Below are positions 9,506-18,361 of a stretch of 64,000 nucleotides of DNA, one piece after another; positions within the stretch are counted from its first letter, which is position 1; every line of letters begins with the position of its first letter. The notes beneath the pieces are model-generated. The model had not been told where the DNA came from. It saw only the letters and a list, made by a program, of their open reading frames with translations, and did no database searches. Both the position numbers and the translations under genes were made by a program. This DNA is from Chitinophagaceae bacterium (GTDB taxonomy: Bacteria; Bacteroidota; Bacteroidia; Chitinophagales; Chitinophagaceae), in NCBI GenBank assembly GCA_003168265.1, contig PMSV01000003.1, positions 175,826 through 239,825 on the forward strand, given 5' to 3'.

Positions 9506-10477
9506 ATGGAGATACTAGAAGGGGTAGATGTAAATAATAGTGACGGATTGCCCTTATTGAGTGTATGCATCATGACGTTTAACCATGAAAAGTTCATCGC
9601 CCAGACTCTTGACAGTGTCCTTTCACAAAAAGCAAGATTTGAGTTTGAAATTATCCTAGGAGAGGACGAGTCTTCCGATGGTACAAGGAAGATTTGCATT
9701 GAATACGCAAATAAATTTCCCGGTAAAATTCATTTAGTTTTAAGGGAAAGGAAGGATGTAATTTATATTGATGGTAACGCTACGGGAAGATTCAACTTTA
9801 TTGAAAATCTAAAATTATGCCGGGGAAGATATATTGCTTTGTTGGACGGAGATGATTATTGGATTGACGAAAATAAACTGCAAAAGCAGGTAGATTTCCT
9901 TGAAATCAATTCAAAGTATTCAGGCTGTTCGGCAAATGCTTTAGAAAATCAAGGCTCCGAATTCAAGCAGTCAGAGCTTTATAAAGATTGTTATAGTTTT
10001 GAAGATCTGCTTTCTGGAAATTCAATATATACTTGTTCGGCAGTATTTAGAAATACATTTACGATTCCCGACTGGTTCTCAAAATGCAAAATGGGTGATT
10101 GGGCATTATGGCTATTAATAACTCAAAATGGACCTATCTATAATTTTAGAGAGACTATGGCTGTTTACAGAATGCACAATAACAGTATTTGGTTTTCAAA
10201 GGGGAAAGAAAAAAACCTGAAGGATATCATTGCAACCTATGATTTTTTTTTAAATGAATTTGATCCAAAACTAAAAAAAAAGTTAAGGACTGCTTCAAAA
10301 CCTTATTATTATAACCTACTTAACCTGCTAAGAGATAAGCGCAATTCTCAGATATTTTCTTGGACTTTCAAAAGCTTTTTTAAATTCTACGATTTAAAGT
10401 TATTGAAACCCTCAATCCTTTATTGTGCGAACATTTTAAGTCGGCAACATGAGGCAAAAATTGTGGATACAAGATAA
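9506..10477 (+). CDS. Family 2 glycosyltransferase
   Basis: This is a GT-A fold inverting glycosyltransferase. The N-terminal block LLSVCIMTFNHEKFIAQTLDSV, the EDESSDGT nucleotide-sugar loop and the LLDGDDYWID segment with the DxD-like metal site are diagnostic of GT2. The length of 323 residues is usual. Its stop codon shares a base with the next start (TAATG). It is one of two GT2 genes in the locus; the other is at 40310. Donor and acceptor cannot be deduced. Confidence 0.92.
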   Translation: MEILEGVDVNNSDGLPLLSVCIMTFNHEKFIAQTLDSVLSQKARFEFEIILGEDESSDGTRKICIEYANKFPGKIHLVLRERKDVIYIDGNATGRFNFIENLKLCRGRYIALLDGDDYWIDENKLQKQVDFLEINSKYSGCSANALENQGSEFKQSELYKDCYSFEDLLSGNSIYTCSAVFRNTFTIPDWFSKCKMGDWALWLLITQNGPIYNFRETMAVYRMHNNSIWFSKGKEKNLKDIIATYDFFLNEFDPKLKKKLRTASKPYYYNLLNLLRDKRNSQIFSWTFKSFFKFYDLKLLKPSILYCANILSRQHEAKIVDTR

Positions 10478-11658
10478 TGAAGGTCAAAGTTTTGATCGTA
10501 GCATTCTCGGACAGTATTCATACGGCCAGGTGGATGTCACAACTGCATCCTGATGAATACGAAATTTTTTTTTATTCAGCAGTACCCTTTCGCCCATTAC
10601 ATGAAGGCATCGGGAATCTAAATTTAGCAGCCTGGTATGTCACGGGTTTAAAAGGAGCTGCCCAAATCCACTTAGGAGGTATTTTCTGGTTTTACAGAGT
10701 GGTGATAAAAGTAATAGGGCAATCATTGGCAAAAAAGTTAATTCGCGGATCAGCTTTGAAGTATCTGCATAATTGCGGCTTGCGAAAACTTATAAAACAA
10801 GTGAAACCTACTGTGCTGCATTCCATGGAAACCCAAAAGGCAGGATACCTGGTCAGCGGAGCAGTCGGCAATGGAAAAAAATTCAAATGGATTCATTCAA
10901 CATGGGGAGTTGATCTCCATTATTATCTGCAGTTCCCGGAACACAGAGCGCAAATAAAAAAGTTATTATCCCAGGTGGATCTGCTTGTTGTCGAAGGGGA
11001 TCGTGATTCCGCCATGGCAGCAGAAAACGGATACCGGGGTATGATCGAAATAATTCCTTCCGTGGGGGGCTCCCTGGATTTTGAATTGATAAATAAGACA
11101 AATCGGGATCCTGGACCGGTTTCAAGAAAACTGATCCTGCTGAAAGGCTATCAGGGGGAAGAGCGTTTGGCGATAAATGCCCTCAAGGCTTTGAGGAAAA
11201 TAAAAGGGTTATTGGCAGGATTTGAGGTTATCATATATAGTTGTAATAATCAGTTATTGCCGATGGTTGAGGAAATAATCAATCAAGGGGAATTTTCAGT
11301 GAGAGTGGCCTCCGAATTCAGTTATACGGAATTTCTGGCCATGGTCGCGAGCGCCCGCATCAGCATTACCAATAACCTTAGCGACGGAGTGCCGAATACC
11401 ATGCTGGAAGCAATGGCGCTGGGAGCATTTCCCATACAATCCAACACTGCCATAACACAAGGATGGATAGAGGATGGAGTCAATGGACTATTGACCGATC
11501 CGACCAATATCGACCAGATCGCATCCGCGATCTCCAGGGCTCTTAAAGATGACAAATTGGTTTCGGAAGCTGCCATTATAAACCGAAGTCTCGTTGAGGA
11601 AAAATTAAACAGCGATGCTATCGACCCGATAATCCGGCGATTGTATCGACCTGATTGA
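10477..11658 (+). CDS. Family 4 glycosyltransferase
   Basis: This is a GT-B fold retaining glycosyltransferase. The start KVKVLIVAFSDSIHTARW matches the N-terminal Rossmann strand of GT4 enzymes. The C-terminal donor-binding motif is clear at about residues 300-335, with SDGVPNTMLEAMALGAFPI followed by a GVNGLL loop. It runs 393 residues. It sits between a GT2 gene and the CapE/F/G sugar module, so it may transfer FucNAc, but this rests only on position. Confidence 0.9.
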   Translation: MKVKVLIVAFSDSIHTARWMSQLHPDEYEIFFYSAVPFRPLHEGIGNLNLAAWYVTGLKGAAQIHLGGIFWFYRVVIKVIGQSLAKKLIRGSALKYLHNCGLRKLIKQVKPTVLHSMETQKAGYLVSGAVGNGKKFKWIHSTWGVDLHYYLQFPEHRAQIKKLLSQVDLLVVEGDRDSAMAAENGYRGMIEIIPSVGGSLDFELINKTNRDPGPVSRKLILLKGYQGEERLAINALKALRKIKGLLAGFEVIIYSCNNQLLPMVEEIINQGEFSVRVASEFSYTEFLAMVASARISITNNLSDGVPNTMLEAMALGAFPIQSNTAITQGWIEDGVNGLLTDPTNIDQIASAISRALKDDKLVSEAAIINRSLVEEKLNSDAIDPIIRRLYRPD

Positions 11659-11676
11659 AGCAAACAAACCCATATA

Positions 11677-12705
11677 ATGCCAATGAATAGCAATGCTTTC
11701 AAAGACAAAACTTTACTCATAACCGGGGGAACCGGTTCCTTCGGCAATGCTGTTTTGAAGAAATTCCTAAACATGGGATTAAAGGAGATAAGGGTTTTCA
11801 GCAGGGATGAAAAAAAGCAGGATGATATGCGATTGGAATACAAGAACGATTCCATCAAATATTATATCGGTGATGTAAGGGAATTCAGCAGCATCAATAG
11901 CGCTACGCTTGGAGTTGACTATATTTTTCATGCTGCCGCATTAAAGCAGGTTCCTTCCTGCGAATTCTATCCGATGGAAGCGGTACGTACAAATATTCTC
12001 GGGGCAGAGAATCTATTGCAGTCGGCATGGCAAAACAATGTCCAAAAAGTCGTAGTGCTGAGTACGGATAAGGCGGTCTATCCCATCAATGTGATGGGTC
12101 TTTCCAAATCGATGATGGAAAAGCTAATGATTGCCAAGTCAAGACAGCTAAACGATTCCGGCAGGATTTTCTGCGCTACCCGCTATGGAAATGTCATGGC
12201 TTCAAGAGGGTCCGTCATTCCCCTTTTCATTAAACAGATCAGGGAAGACAAGCCGATCACTATTACAGAACCCAGCATGACCCGTTTCATGATGTCACTG
12301 GACCAGTCCGTGGAACTGGTAGAGTACGCTTTCTCCAATGCAAGGCCAGGGGATATCTTCGTGCAAAAAGCCCCGGCGAGTACGGTACTGGATGTTGCAG
12401 AAGCCTTGAAATCGATCTTTAATTCTTCAGTGGAAATAAAAATCATCGGGATACGTCACGGAGAAAAGATTTATGAAACATTATGCACCAGAGAGGAAAT
12501 GGCCAAGGCAGAGGACCTTGGGAATTATTATAGGATACCCTCAGATGGCCGAGACCTTAATTATTCAAAATATTTTTCGGAAGGTGAATCCACAGTCATC
12601 AGAGCGGAGGACTATAATTCCAATAACACGACAAGACTGAACCTTGAACAAACAAAACAATTGTTGCTCAAACTGGACTATGTTCTAAATGAATTAAAGG
12701 CATAA
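11677..12705 (+). CDS. capE: UDP-N-acetylglucosamine 4,6-dehydratase/5-epimerase (CapE/WbjB/FnlA-like)
   Basis: This enzyme performs the first step of UDP-N-acetyl-L-fucosamine synthesis, converting UDP-GlcNAc to a 4-keto-6-deoxy sugar with inversion at C5. The SDR NAD-binding motif is GGTGSFG (about residues 17-23), and HAAALKQVPSCE and STDKAVYPIN are family blocks. The usual catalytic YxxxK appears as MGLSK, with methionine in the tyrosine place. This is characteristic of the CapE type and is not a defect. At 342 residues it has normal length. It is followed after 1 nt by CapF and then CapG, the standard order. Confidence 0.93.
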   Translation: MPMNSNAFKDKTLLITGGTGSFGNAVLKKFLNMGLKEIRVFSRDEKKQDDMRLEYKNDSIKYYIGDVREFSSINSATLGVDYIFHAAALKQVPSCEFYPMEAVRTNILGAENLLQSAWQNNVQKVVVLSTDKAVYPINVMGLSKSMMEKLMIAKSRQLNDSGRIFCATRYGNVMASRGSVIPLFIKQIREDKPITITEPSMTRFMMSLDQSVELVEYAFSNARPGDIFVQKAPASTVLDVAEALKSIFNSSVEIKIIGIRHGEKIYETLCTREEMAKAEDLGNYYRIPSDGRDLNYSKYFSEGESTVIRAEDYNSNNTTRLNLEQTKQLLLKLDYVLNELKA

Positions 12706-12706
12706 C

Positions 12707-13813
12707 ATGAAAGTTGTCGTTACCGGAACCGGTGGATTTATTGGAAAGAACCTCATGGTCCATCTCAGACAAAATAAGGAGGATGAACTGATCGGGTTAA
12801 CCAGGGATTGCTCTGCGCTGGACTGGCAATCGGCCTTAAAGGATGCAGACCGGATCTACCACCTGGCCGGAGTCAATCGTCCGGAATCTGAAGAAGATTT
12901 CCTGAAAGACAATGCCGGTCTGACTGCTTTTATCGTGGATGAATTGGAAAAGGGTAGAAAGCCCTATCAATTGCTTTATTCTTCCTCTGCCCAGGCAGAA
13001 CTTGACAATCCTTATGGGAAAAGCAAGAAAAAGGGAGAAGAATATATCAAAAGCAATGTCAGGAATGGCGCTGCTTTTGTTTACAGATTGCCTGGTGTTT
13101 TTGGCAAATGGTGCAGGCCAAATTATAATTCGGTTGTAGCTACTTTTTGTCATAACCTGGCTACTGGCCTTCCCATAAGGATCAGCGATCCTTCGCATCA
13201 ATTGAAGCTGGTATATATAGATGATGTGGTAAGGGAATTCATAACCCGGATGGACCAGCCATTTGAAGCAGGCCGGTTCACAGAAGCCCACATTGATTCA
13301 ATTTACCAAACCAATCTCGGGGAACTGGCCCGGATAATTGGGTCATTTCCGGAGAATCGTAAGACACTTTTTGTTCCGGATCTGGGCAATGGACTTGAAA
13401 AAGCCCTCTATTCAACCTGGTTGAGCTATCTGCCCGCCGACCGGTTTTCCTACGACCTGGAATTGAAGACAGATACCCGTGGGTCTCTTTTTGAGTTGCT
13501 AAAAACCCGCAACGCAGGTCAGATCTTCATATCTACGACCAGACCAGGCATTACCCGCGGCAACCATTTCCACCATTCGAAAACCGAAAAATTCGTTGTG
13601 ATCCAGGGAGAGGGACTAATACAGTTACGTTCAGTGCTTGGAAAAGAGATCATCGAATACAAAGTCAACGGAGCACTGCCTAAAGTGGTTGATATCCCGC
13701 CTGGCTTTACTCATAATATTACGAATACCGGGGAAGATCTCATGGTCACTTTGTTCTGGGCTAATGAGGTTTTCGATCCCCAGCGCCCCGACACGATATT
13801 TGAAAAAGTCTAA
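12707..13813 (+). CDS. capF: CapF-like bifunctional SDR/cupin sugar reductase-epimerase (WbjC/FnlB)
   Basis: This is the second enzyme of UDP-L-FucNAc synthesis. An N-terminal SDR domain (GTGGFIGKN near the start; YGKSK as YxxxK at about residues 104-108) is joined to a C-terminal cupin of about 120 residues, with metal-type histidines in RGNHFHHSKTEKF. In characterised CapF the cupin domain epimerises C3 and the SDR domain reduces C4. The 368-residue length matches full-length CapF, and its neighbours on both sides are the partner enzymes. Confidence 0.94.
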   Translation: MKVVVTGTGGFIGKNLMVHLRQNKEDELIGLTRDCSALDWQSALKDADRIYHLAGVNRPESEEDFLKDNAGLTAFIVDELEKGRKPYQLLYSSSAQAELDNPYGKSKKKGEEYIKSNVRNGAAFVYRLPGVFGKWCRPNYNSVVATFCHNLATGLPIRISDPSHQLKLVYIDDVVREFITRMDQPFEAGRFTEAHIDSIYQTNLGELARIIGSFPENRKTLFVPDLGNGLEKALYSTWLSYLPADRFSYDLELKTDTRGSLFELLKTRNAGQIFISTTRPGITRGNHFHHSKTEKFVVIQGEGLIQLRSVLGKEIIEYKVNGALPKVVDIPPGFTHNITNTGEDLMVTLFWANEVFDPQRPDTIFEKV

Positions 13814-13822
13814 ACAGCCAGC

Positions 13823-14959
13823 ATGAAAAAATTGAAGGTCCTCACCGTAGTAGGAACAAGACCGGAAATCATCCGGCTTTCCCGCGTAATGGCCAGGCTG
13901 GACGAAAGCCCTTCCATCGACCATACCCTTGTACATACGGGTCAGAATTACGATTATGAACTGAACCAGATCTTTTTTGAGGACCTGTCTATCCGCAAAC
14001 CTGATCATTTTCTTGGTGCGGCCGGAAAAAATGCAAGTGAGACAATCGGCCAGATTTTTATAAGGATCGAAGAGGTACTGGAAAAGGAAAAACCGGATGC
14101 CTTCCTGGTTTTGGGTGATACCAATAGCTGCCTCTGCACAATACCAGCTAAGAAGAAGCATATTCCCATATTTCATATGGAGGCAGGCAACCGCTGTTTC
14201 GACCAACGCGTGCCCGAAGAGACCAACCGAAAGATCGTGGATCATATCAGCGATATTAACCTGACCTATTCTGATATCGCAAGAGAATACCTTCTTAGGG
14301 AAGGGCTGCCACCTGATAGGATCATCAAGACCGGCAGCCCCATGTTTGAAGTGTTGAACCATTATTTACCTAAGATCAGGCAATCGGAAATCCTTAATCA
14401 ACTCGGCCTGGTCCAGCATCAATATTTTGTAGTCAGTTGTCATCGCGAAGAAAATGTGAACGACCCCGTCAATTTCAAAGGGCTGATCGAAACCCTGAAT
14501 GCGATAGCCGAAGAATTTAAATTTCCGGTGATCGTTTCTACTCATCCGAGGACAAAAAAGGTCATAGATGATCAGCAGAATAAGGTTCATACGGAAATCC
14601 GTTTCCTGAAACCCTTTGGTTTCAGCGACTATAACGCCCTTCAGCTCCATGCGAAGGCCGTGCTTTCCGACAGCGGCACCATTTCGGAAGAGTCGTCGAT
14701 CCTGAATTTTCCGGCCCTGAATATCAGGCAGGCGCATGAACGCCCCGAAGCTATGGAAGAAGCCGCCGTGCCAATGGTCGGCCTGAAACCGGAAAGAGTG
14801 CTGCAGGGCCTGAAAATGATCACTGCCCAACAACCCGGAGAAAGGGCATTTCGCATGGTCTCCGATTACAGCATGCCCAATGTATCGGACAAGGTCGAAA
14901 GGATCATCCTGAGCTATGTGGACTATGTGAACCGAGTGGTCTGGCAAAAACCGGCTTAA
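13823..14959 (+). CDS. capG: UDP-N-acetylglucosamine 2-epimerase family, CapG/WbjD/FnlC-like
   Basis: This is the last enzyme of UDP-L-FucNAc synthesis, inverting C2 of the talose intermediate. The family start VLTVVGTRPEIIRLSRVM, the loop HTGQNYDY, the HMEAGNR segment and the C-terminal DSGTISEESSIL block (GT-B-like UDP site) are all present. It runs 378 residues. Similarity to WbpI (C2 epimerase for ManNAc3NAcA) means it could also serve the 2,3-diamino sugar pathway, but the capE-capF-capG order makes FucNAc the first choice. Confidence 0.92.
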   Translation: MKKLKVLTVVGTRPEIIRLSRVMARLDESPSIDHTLVHTGQNYDYELNQIFFEDLSIRKPDHFLGAAGKNASETIGQIFIRIEEVLEKEKPDAFLVLGDTNSCLCTIPAKKKHIPIFHMEAGNRCFDQRVPEETNRKIVDHISDINLTYSDIAREYLLREGLPPDRIIKTGSPMFEVLNHYLPKIRQSEILNQLGLVQHQYFVVSCHREENVNDPVNFKGLIETLNAIAEEFKFPVIVSTHPRTKKVIDDQQNKVHTEIRFLKPFGFSDYNALQLHAKAVLSDSGTISEESSILNFPALNIRQAHERPEAMEEAAVPMVGLKPERVLQGLKMITAQQPGERAFRMVSDYSMPNVSDKVERIILSYVDYVNRVVWQKPA

Positions 14960-14962
14960 AGA

Positions 14963-16324
14963 ATGATCAAGATCTATCCCGAAATAGATTTGCTTATTAA
15001 ATGTGATCGTTGCGGCAAGGAATTCCAAGCCACTTCCTTCCACCTCACGGGAATGCATATTCTGTCTTCTGGAACATGCCCTGAATGTGGTGCATACGAA
15101 TTGTTCAAGGAAATGCCGACCAGCGCCGGCCTAATCTATGCGACGGTGATCCGGGGCAGCGACGGGAACAGGGTTGATGATATGCCATTCCAGAACTGGT
15201 ATATCTCAAGTTTGAGCATCGCATTTAGAAATAAGAACAGAGAGAATGTAGAAATAAAGAAAACAATAAATTCAAAGGCCAGGAAACAAAAACTGCTTTT
15301 GCTGAATACGGTCGACTCCACCTATGGACATTCGGTATTCAATCTGTTTAACCTGGATTATTATAGATTAAAAAAAGAATACCATCTTATCCTCCTGGTT
15401 CAAACTGAATTGCTTTGGATGGTGCCCGAAGGAGTTGACGAGGTCTGGGAGGTTCGCATTCCTTTTTCCAAAGCCGGTTCCTGGTCCGAATCGCTGAGTG
15501 CTGAAGTCGATAAGGAAATGAGACGTTTTGAAGAAGCTTTTCTTTGCATGGCTTTTCCTCAGCCTTCTGACGAGGGAGTGCGGATCGAAGACTATACCCG
15601 TATAAGGCCCTTCCCCCTGAATGAGTGGGACCAGCGTCTTCAAAAGCCGACAATCACCTTTATCTGGAGAACGGACAGGTTCTGGAAACCTGTGTTGCCT
15701 AAGATCCTGGATAACCGTTATACGCGCAAACTATTTCCCCGGACCATAAAAGGTATCAGAGGCAGCCTCCAGTTCAAATGGATTTTGAAATTCGCAAGTG
15801 AACTCAGGAAAAAGGCGCCGGGGATGGATTTTGCAGTTGCGGGCATGGATACTGACAAACGAAAGCTGCCTGAATGGATCAAGGACTTCCGGCACAGTGT
15901 ACATAGCGATGAAATGGCTCGCAAACTCTGTGAGCGCTATGCCGAAAGCCATCTCGTGATCGGCTGCAATGGCTCCTCTCTCGTTTTGCCGAGCTGCCAT
16001 GCCGGGGCGGTGATGAATATCGTTCCGCATCATGGATGGTCGGTCTCGGTCGGAAGCTTTGTCTTCCGCTACACTTCTATCGCTGACACTTTTTACCGCT
16101 ATTGCCTGGTCCATTCGGAAACCTCGATAGAGCGTATGGTTAAGATCGCCGTTCAGATACTTAGAGACAGGTCCATGATCGAGTTGATCGCAGGCAAGCC
16201 ATGGAACGATCATGATGCTGGCCTGCCTGCCGGAGAATGGGCGAGGTTCAGGAAAGGAATATTTGAAAATACCAGACTGTTCAGGGAAGGAGAGGGTTTG
16301 ATAAGTATTGCATCGAACAAATGA
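14963..16324 (+). CDS. Zinc-ribbon protein with a probable GT-B glycosyltransferase domain
   Basis: I do not recognise a close family. The N-terminus has a clear zinc ribbon, C14-x2-C17 and C39-x2-C42. The rest has a Rossmann-like start (KQKLLLLNTVDSTYGH) and a C-terminal segment LVIGCNGSSLVLPSCHAGAVMNIVP, which resembles the donor-binding region of GT9/GT-B enzymes. At 453 residues it is long enough for two GT-B lobes. It lies 3 nt after capG and overlaps the next gene by 4 nt, so it is an operon member. A glycosyltransferase is the likeliest role, but this is inference. The attached zinc ribbon is unusual for one. Confidence 0.62.
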   Translation: MIKIYPEIDLLIKCDRCGKEFQATSFHLTGMHILSSGTCPECGAYELFKEMPTSAGLIYATVIRGSDGNRVDDMPFQNWYISSLSIAFRNKNRENVEIKKTINSKARKQKLLLLNTVDSTYGHSVFNLFNLDYYRLKKEYHLILLVQTELLWMVPEGVDEVWEVRIPFSKAGSWSESLSAEVDKEMRRFEEAFLCMAFPQPSDEGVRIEDYTRIRPFPLNEWDQRLQKPTITFIWRTDRFWKPVLPKILDNRYTRKLFPRTIKGIRGSLQFKWILKFASELRKKAPGMDFAVAGMDTDKRKLPEWIKDFRHSVHSDEMARKLCERYAESHLVIGCNGSSLVLPSCHAGAVMNIVPHHGWSVSVGSFVFRYTSIADTFYRYCLVHSETSIERMVKIAVQILRDRSMIELIAGKPWNDHDAGLPAGEWARFRKGIFENTRLFREGEGLISIASNK

Positions 16325-16968
16325 AGAAAAAAATTCAATACTTCTTAAGGAATCCATTGCAGGTTCCCATTGTGCTGATCACGAAACTTCCTTATTTCAA
16401 ATTCATACGCGAAACACTGGACTATCAAAACCCTGTGAGTTTCGAATTCTGGTTCAAACAAAAAGTATTGGGTTTCGGCGGTAATAAAAGAGCTTACTGG
16501 CCTGTTCACTGGACAAGCCAGGTATATGATGTGCAGAATATCCTGGTCGGCGTGGATGCCTATCCCGGCATCATGAAAGGTTGCTATATCCAGGGCAAAG
16601 GGGGCATCATCATCGGGGATTATACCCAAATCGCTCCCAATGTCGTCATCGTCAGTGCCAACCATGATGTTTATGACAGCCGCAGGCATTTGCCGGCCAA
16701 GGTGAAGATTGGAAAGTATTGCTGGATCGGAGCTGGGGCCAAGATCATGCCCGGGGTCGAATTGGGCGACTGGACGGTTGTAGGTGCTGGTGCGGTGGTT
16801 ACCAAATCCTTTCCGGAAGGTTATTGTGTTTTAGGCGGTGTGCCTGCCAGGCTAATCAAGTCTCTTGAAAAGGAAAAATGCATTCCTTTCTTCAATAAGA
16901 TAGGCTACAATGGTTATATCCGGTCAGACCAGTTTGAAAATTTCAGGAAGAGCTATTTAAAAATATGA
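16321..16968 (+). CDS. Left-handed beta-helix (hexapeptide repeat) acyltransferase
   Basis: This 215-residue O-acyltransferase belongs to the WcaB/WcaF/LacA-like group. Hexapeptide turns run through GKGGIIIGDYTQIAPNVVIVS and GKYCWIGAGAKIMPGVELGDWTVVGAGAVV. The catalytic histidine is probably in SANHDVYD, and the protein ends with the standard GGVPARLIK. It probably acetylates a sugar hydroxyl in the repeat unit. Starts and stops overlap both neighbours (ATGA), so it is translationally coupled. Confidence 0.87.
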   Translation: MKKKIQYFLRNPLQVPIVLITKLPYFKFIRETLDYQNPVSFEFWFKQKVLGFGGNKRAYWPVHWTSQVYDVQNILVGVDAYPGIMKGCYIQGKGGIIIGDYTQIAPNVVIVSANHDVYDSRRHLPAKVKIGKYCWIGAGAKIMPGVELGDWTVVGAGAVVTKSFPEGYCVLGGVPARLIKSLEKEKCIPFFNKIGYNGYIRSDQFENFRKSYLKI

Positions 16969-17582
16969 GGATCGCAATTGTGGACTATGGGGTGGGAAAT
17001 CTGACATCCATTCAGAACATGATGAAAAAAGCAGGGAATGAAGCGATCATCAGCAGAGACGCTCAGGAGATAGATGAAGCAGGAAAAATAGTTCTGCCGG
17101 GCATGGGTCATTTCGACAATTGCATGCAAAAATTCAATGCTTCCGGTCTGCGGCCGATCATTGAAAAAGCGGTTTTTGAATTCAGGAAGCCCGTCTTAGG
17201 GATTTGTGTGGGACTGCAGATGTTCATGCAGGCCAGTGAGGAAGGAACAGAACCGGGGCTTGGATGGATTGCGGGGAACTGCATTCGGTTCCGGCAGGAA
17301 AAGATGCTGCCAGGCCAAAAAATTCCCCATATGGGCTGGCAGAATGTAACTGGCCTAAAGGAGTCCCGCCTGCTCCAAGACCTGGTAGAACCCAGATTTT
17401 ATTTCGCCCATTCCTTCCATGTGAATGCGGATGATCCGCATGACGAATTGCTGGTTGCCGAATATGGCTATTCTTTTGCCGCCGCACTGGAGAAAGACAA
17501 TATTTTAGGCGTGCAATTCCACCCGGAAAAAAGCCACCGATTCGGGATGCAGTTATTGAAAAATTTCGCCGAAAATTATTGA
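16965..17582 (+). CDS. hisH: HisH-like glutamine amidotransferase subunit for amidino-sugar synthesis
   Basis: This is a class I glutaminase subunit. The nucleophile is in LGICVGLQM and the triad partners are in VQFHPEKSH. N-terminal VDYGVGNLTSI and LPGMGHFD are HisH blocks. It runs 205 residues. It lies beside a HisF-like and a WbpG-like gene, not beside histidine genes, which matches the hisH2-hisF2-wbpG trio of Pseudomonas O-antigen loci. It therefore most likely releases ammonia for acetamidino group formation on a nucleotide sugar rather than taking part in histidine synthesis. Confidence 0.9.
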   Translation: MRIAIVDYGVGNLTSIQNMMKKAGNEAIISRDAQEIDEAGKIVLPGMGHFDNCMQKFNASGLRPIIEKAVFEFRKPVLGICVGLQMFMQASEEGTEPGLGWIAGNCIRFRQEKMLPGQKIPHMGWQNVTGLKESRLLQDLVEPRFYFAHSFHVNADDPHDELLVAEYGYSFAAALEKDNILGVQFHPEKSHRFGMQLLKNFAENY

Positions 17583-18349
17583 TGCGTCGGGTCAGAGTCA
17601 TTCCTGTTTTATTGCTGCATAAAGGCGGATTGGTGAAATCCGTTAAATTTAAAAATTACCGCTATGTGGGTGATCCAATCAATGCGGTAAAAATTTTTAA
17701 TGAAAAGGAAATAGATGAAATTGTGGTTCTCGATATTGATGCAACAAGGGAAAAACGCCCGGTCAATATGCAGCAGGTGAAGGAAATTGCCGGCGAAGCT
17801 TTTATACCGCTGGCATACGGTGGGGGTATCAGCAGGATAGAGGAAATAATGGATCTCTTTTATATTGGCGTAGAAAAAGTCATTCTGAATGACCAGGCCT
17901 ACCGAAACCCAGACCTGATCACCGAGACTGCAAAGCTGGTTGGTAGCCAAAGTGTCGTGGTTTCGATCGATGTGAAGAAGAACCTGTTTGGGAAAAACCT
18001 GGTCTATGTAGACAATGGCGGAGAAAATACGAAACTGGACCCGATACTATATGCCAAAAAAATGCAGGATGCAGGAGCCGGTGAAATTTTTCTGAATTCT
18101 ATCGACCGGGATGGCACTTATGCAGGGTTCGATCTTGATCTGGTCGAAAAAATGAGTGGCGAATTAAGTATTCCTCTAATCTCCTGTGGGGGTGCGTCCG
18201 GTATGGAGGATTTCAGTGAAGCCGTCAATAGGGGGGCTTCAGCAGTTGCGGCGGGAAGTTTCTTCGTGTTTCAAAGGCCACACCAGGCCGTACTGATCAG
18301 TTATCCTTCACAAAAGGAGTTAAAGCAGAAATTGTTTGAAAAAATCTGA
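17582..18349 (+). CDS. hisF: HisF-like ammonia-channel subunit (amidino-sugar type)
   Basis: This is a (beta/alpha)8-barrel homologue of imidazole-glycerol-phosphate synthase cyclase, 255 residues. The canonical catalytic Asp11 (CLDVKDG) is replaced by leucine here (VLLLHKGG, residues 9-16), whereas the second catalytic Asp region (VSIDVKK) is kept. Loss of Asp11 suggests the barrel only channels ammonia from HisH to the partner amidotransferase. The ATG at 17582 shares a base with the HisH stop; an in-frame TTG lies 3 nt upstream. C-terminal phosphate-binding segments (SCGGASG, AAGSFF) remain. Confidence 0.9.
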   Translation: MRRVRVIPVLLLHKGGLVKSVKFKNYRYVGDPINAVKIFNEKEIDEIVVLDIDATREKRPVNMQQVKEIAGEAFIPLAYGGGISRIEEIMDLFYIGVEKVILNDQAYRNPDLITETAKLVGSQSVVVSIDVKKNLFGKNLVYVDNGGENTKLDPILYAKKMQDAGAGEIFLNSIDRDGTYAGFDLDLVEKMSGELSIPLISCGGASGMEDFSEAVNRGASAVAAGSFFVFQRPHQAVLISYPSQKELKQKLFEKI

Positions 18350-18361
18350 TAAGAGGAGTTT

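Noticed and set aside
11677..12705. CapE-like enzyme as inactive because YxxxK is MxxxK
   Set aside because: The methionine form is normal in this dehydratase/5-epimerase group.
13631..14362. A 243-codon minus-strand frame opposite capF/capG
   Set aside because: Antisense shadow. The plus-strand CapF cupin and CapG motifs account for this DNA.
15731..16357. A 208-codon minus-strand frame opposite the zinc-ribbon gene
   Set aside because: It conflicts with an operon gene that is coupled on both sides and carries a real zinc ribbon.
16965..18349. hisH and hisF as part of a histidine operon
   Set aside because: No other his genes nearby, HisF lacks Asp11, and a WbpG-like amidotransferase follows directly.
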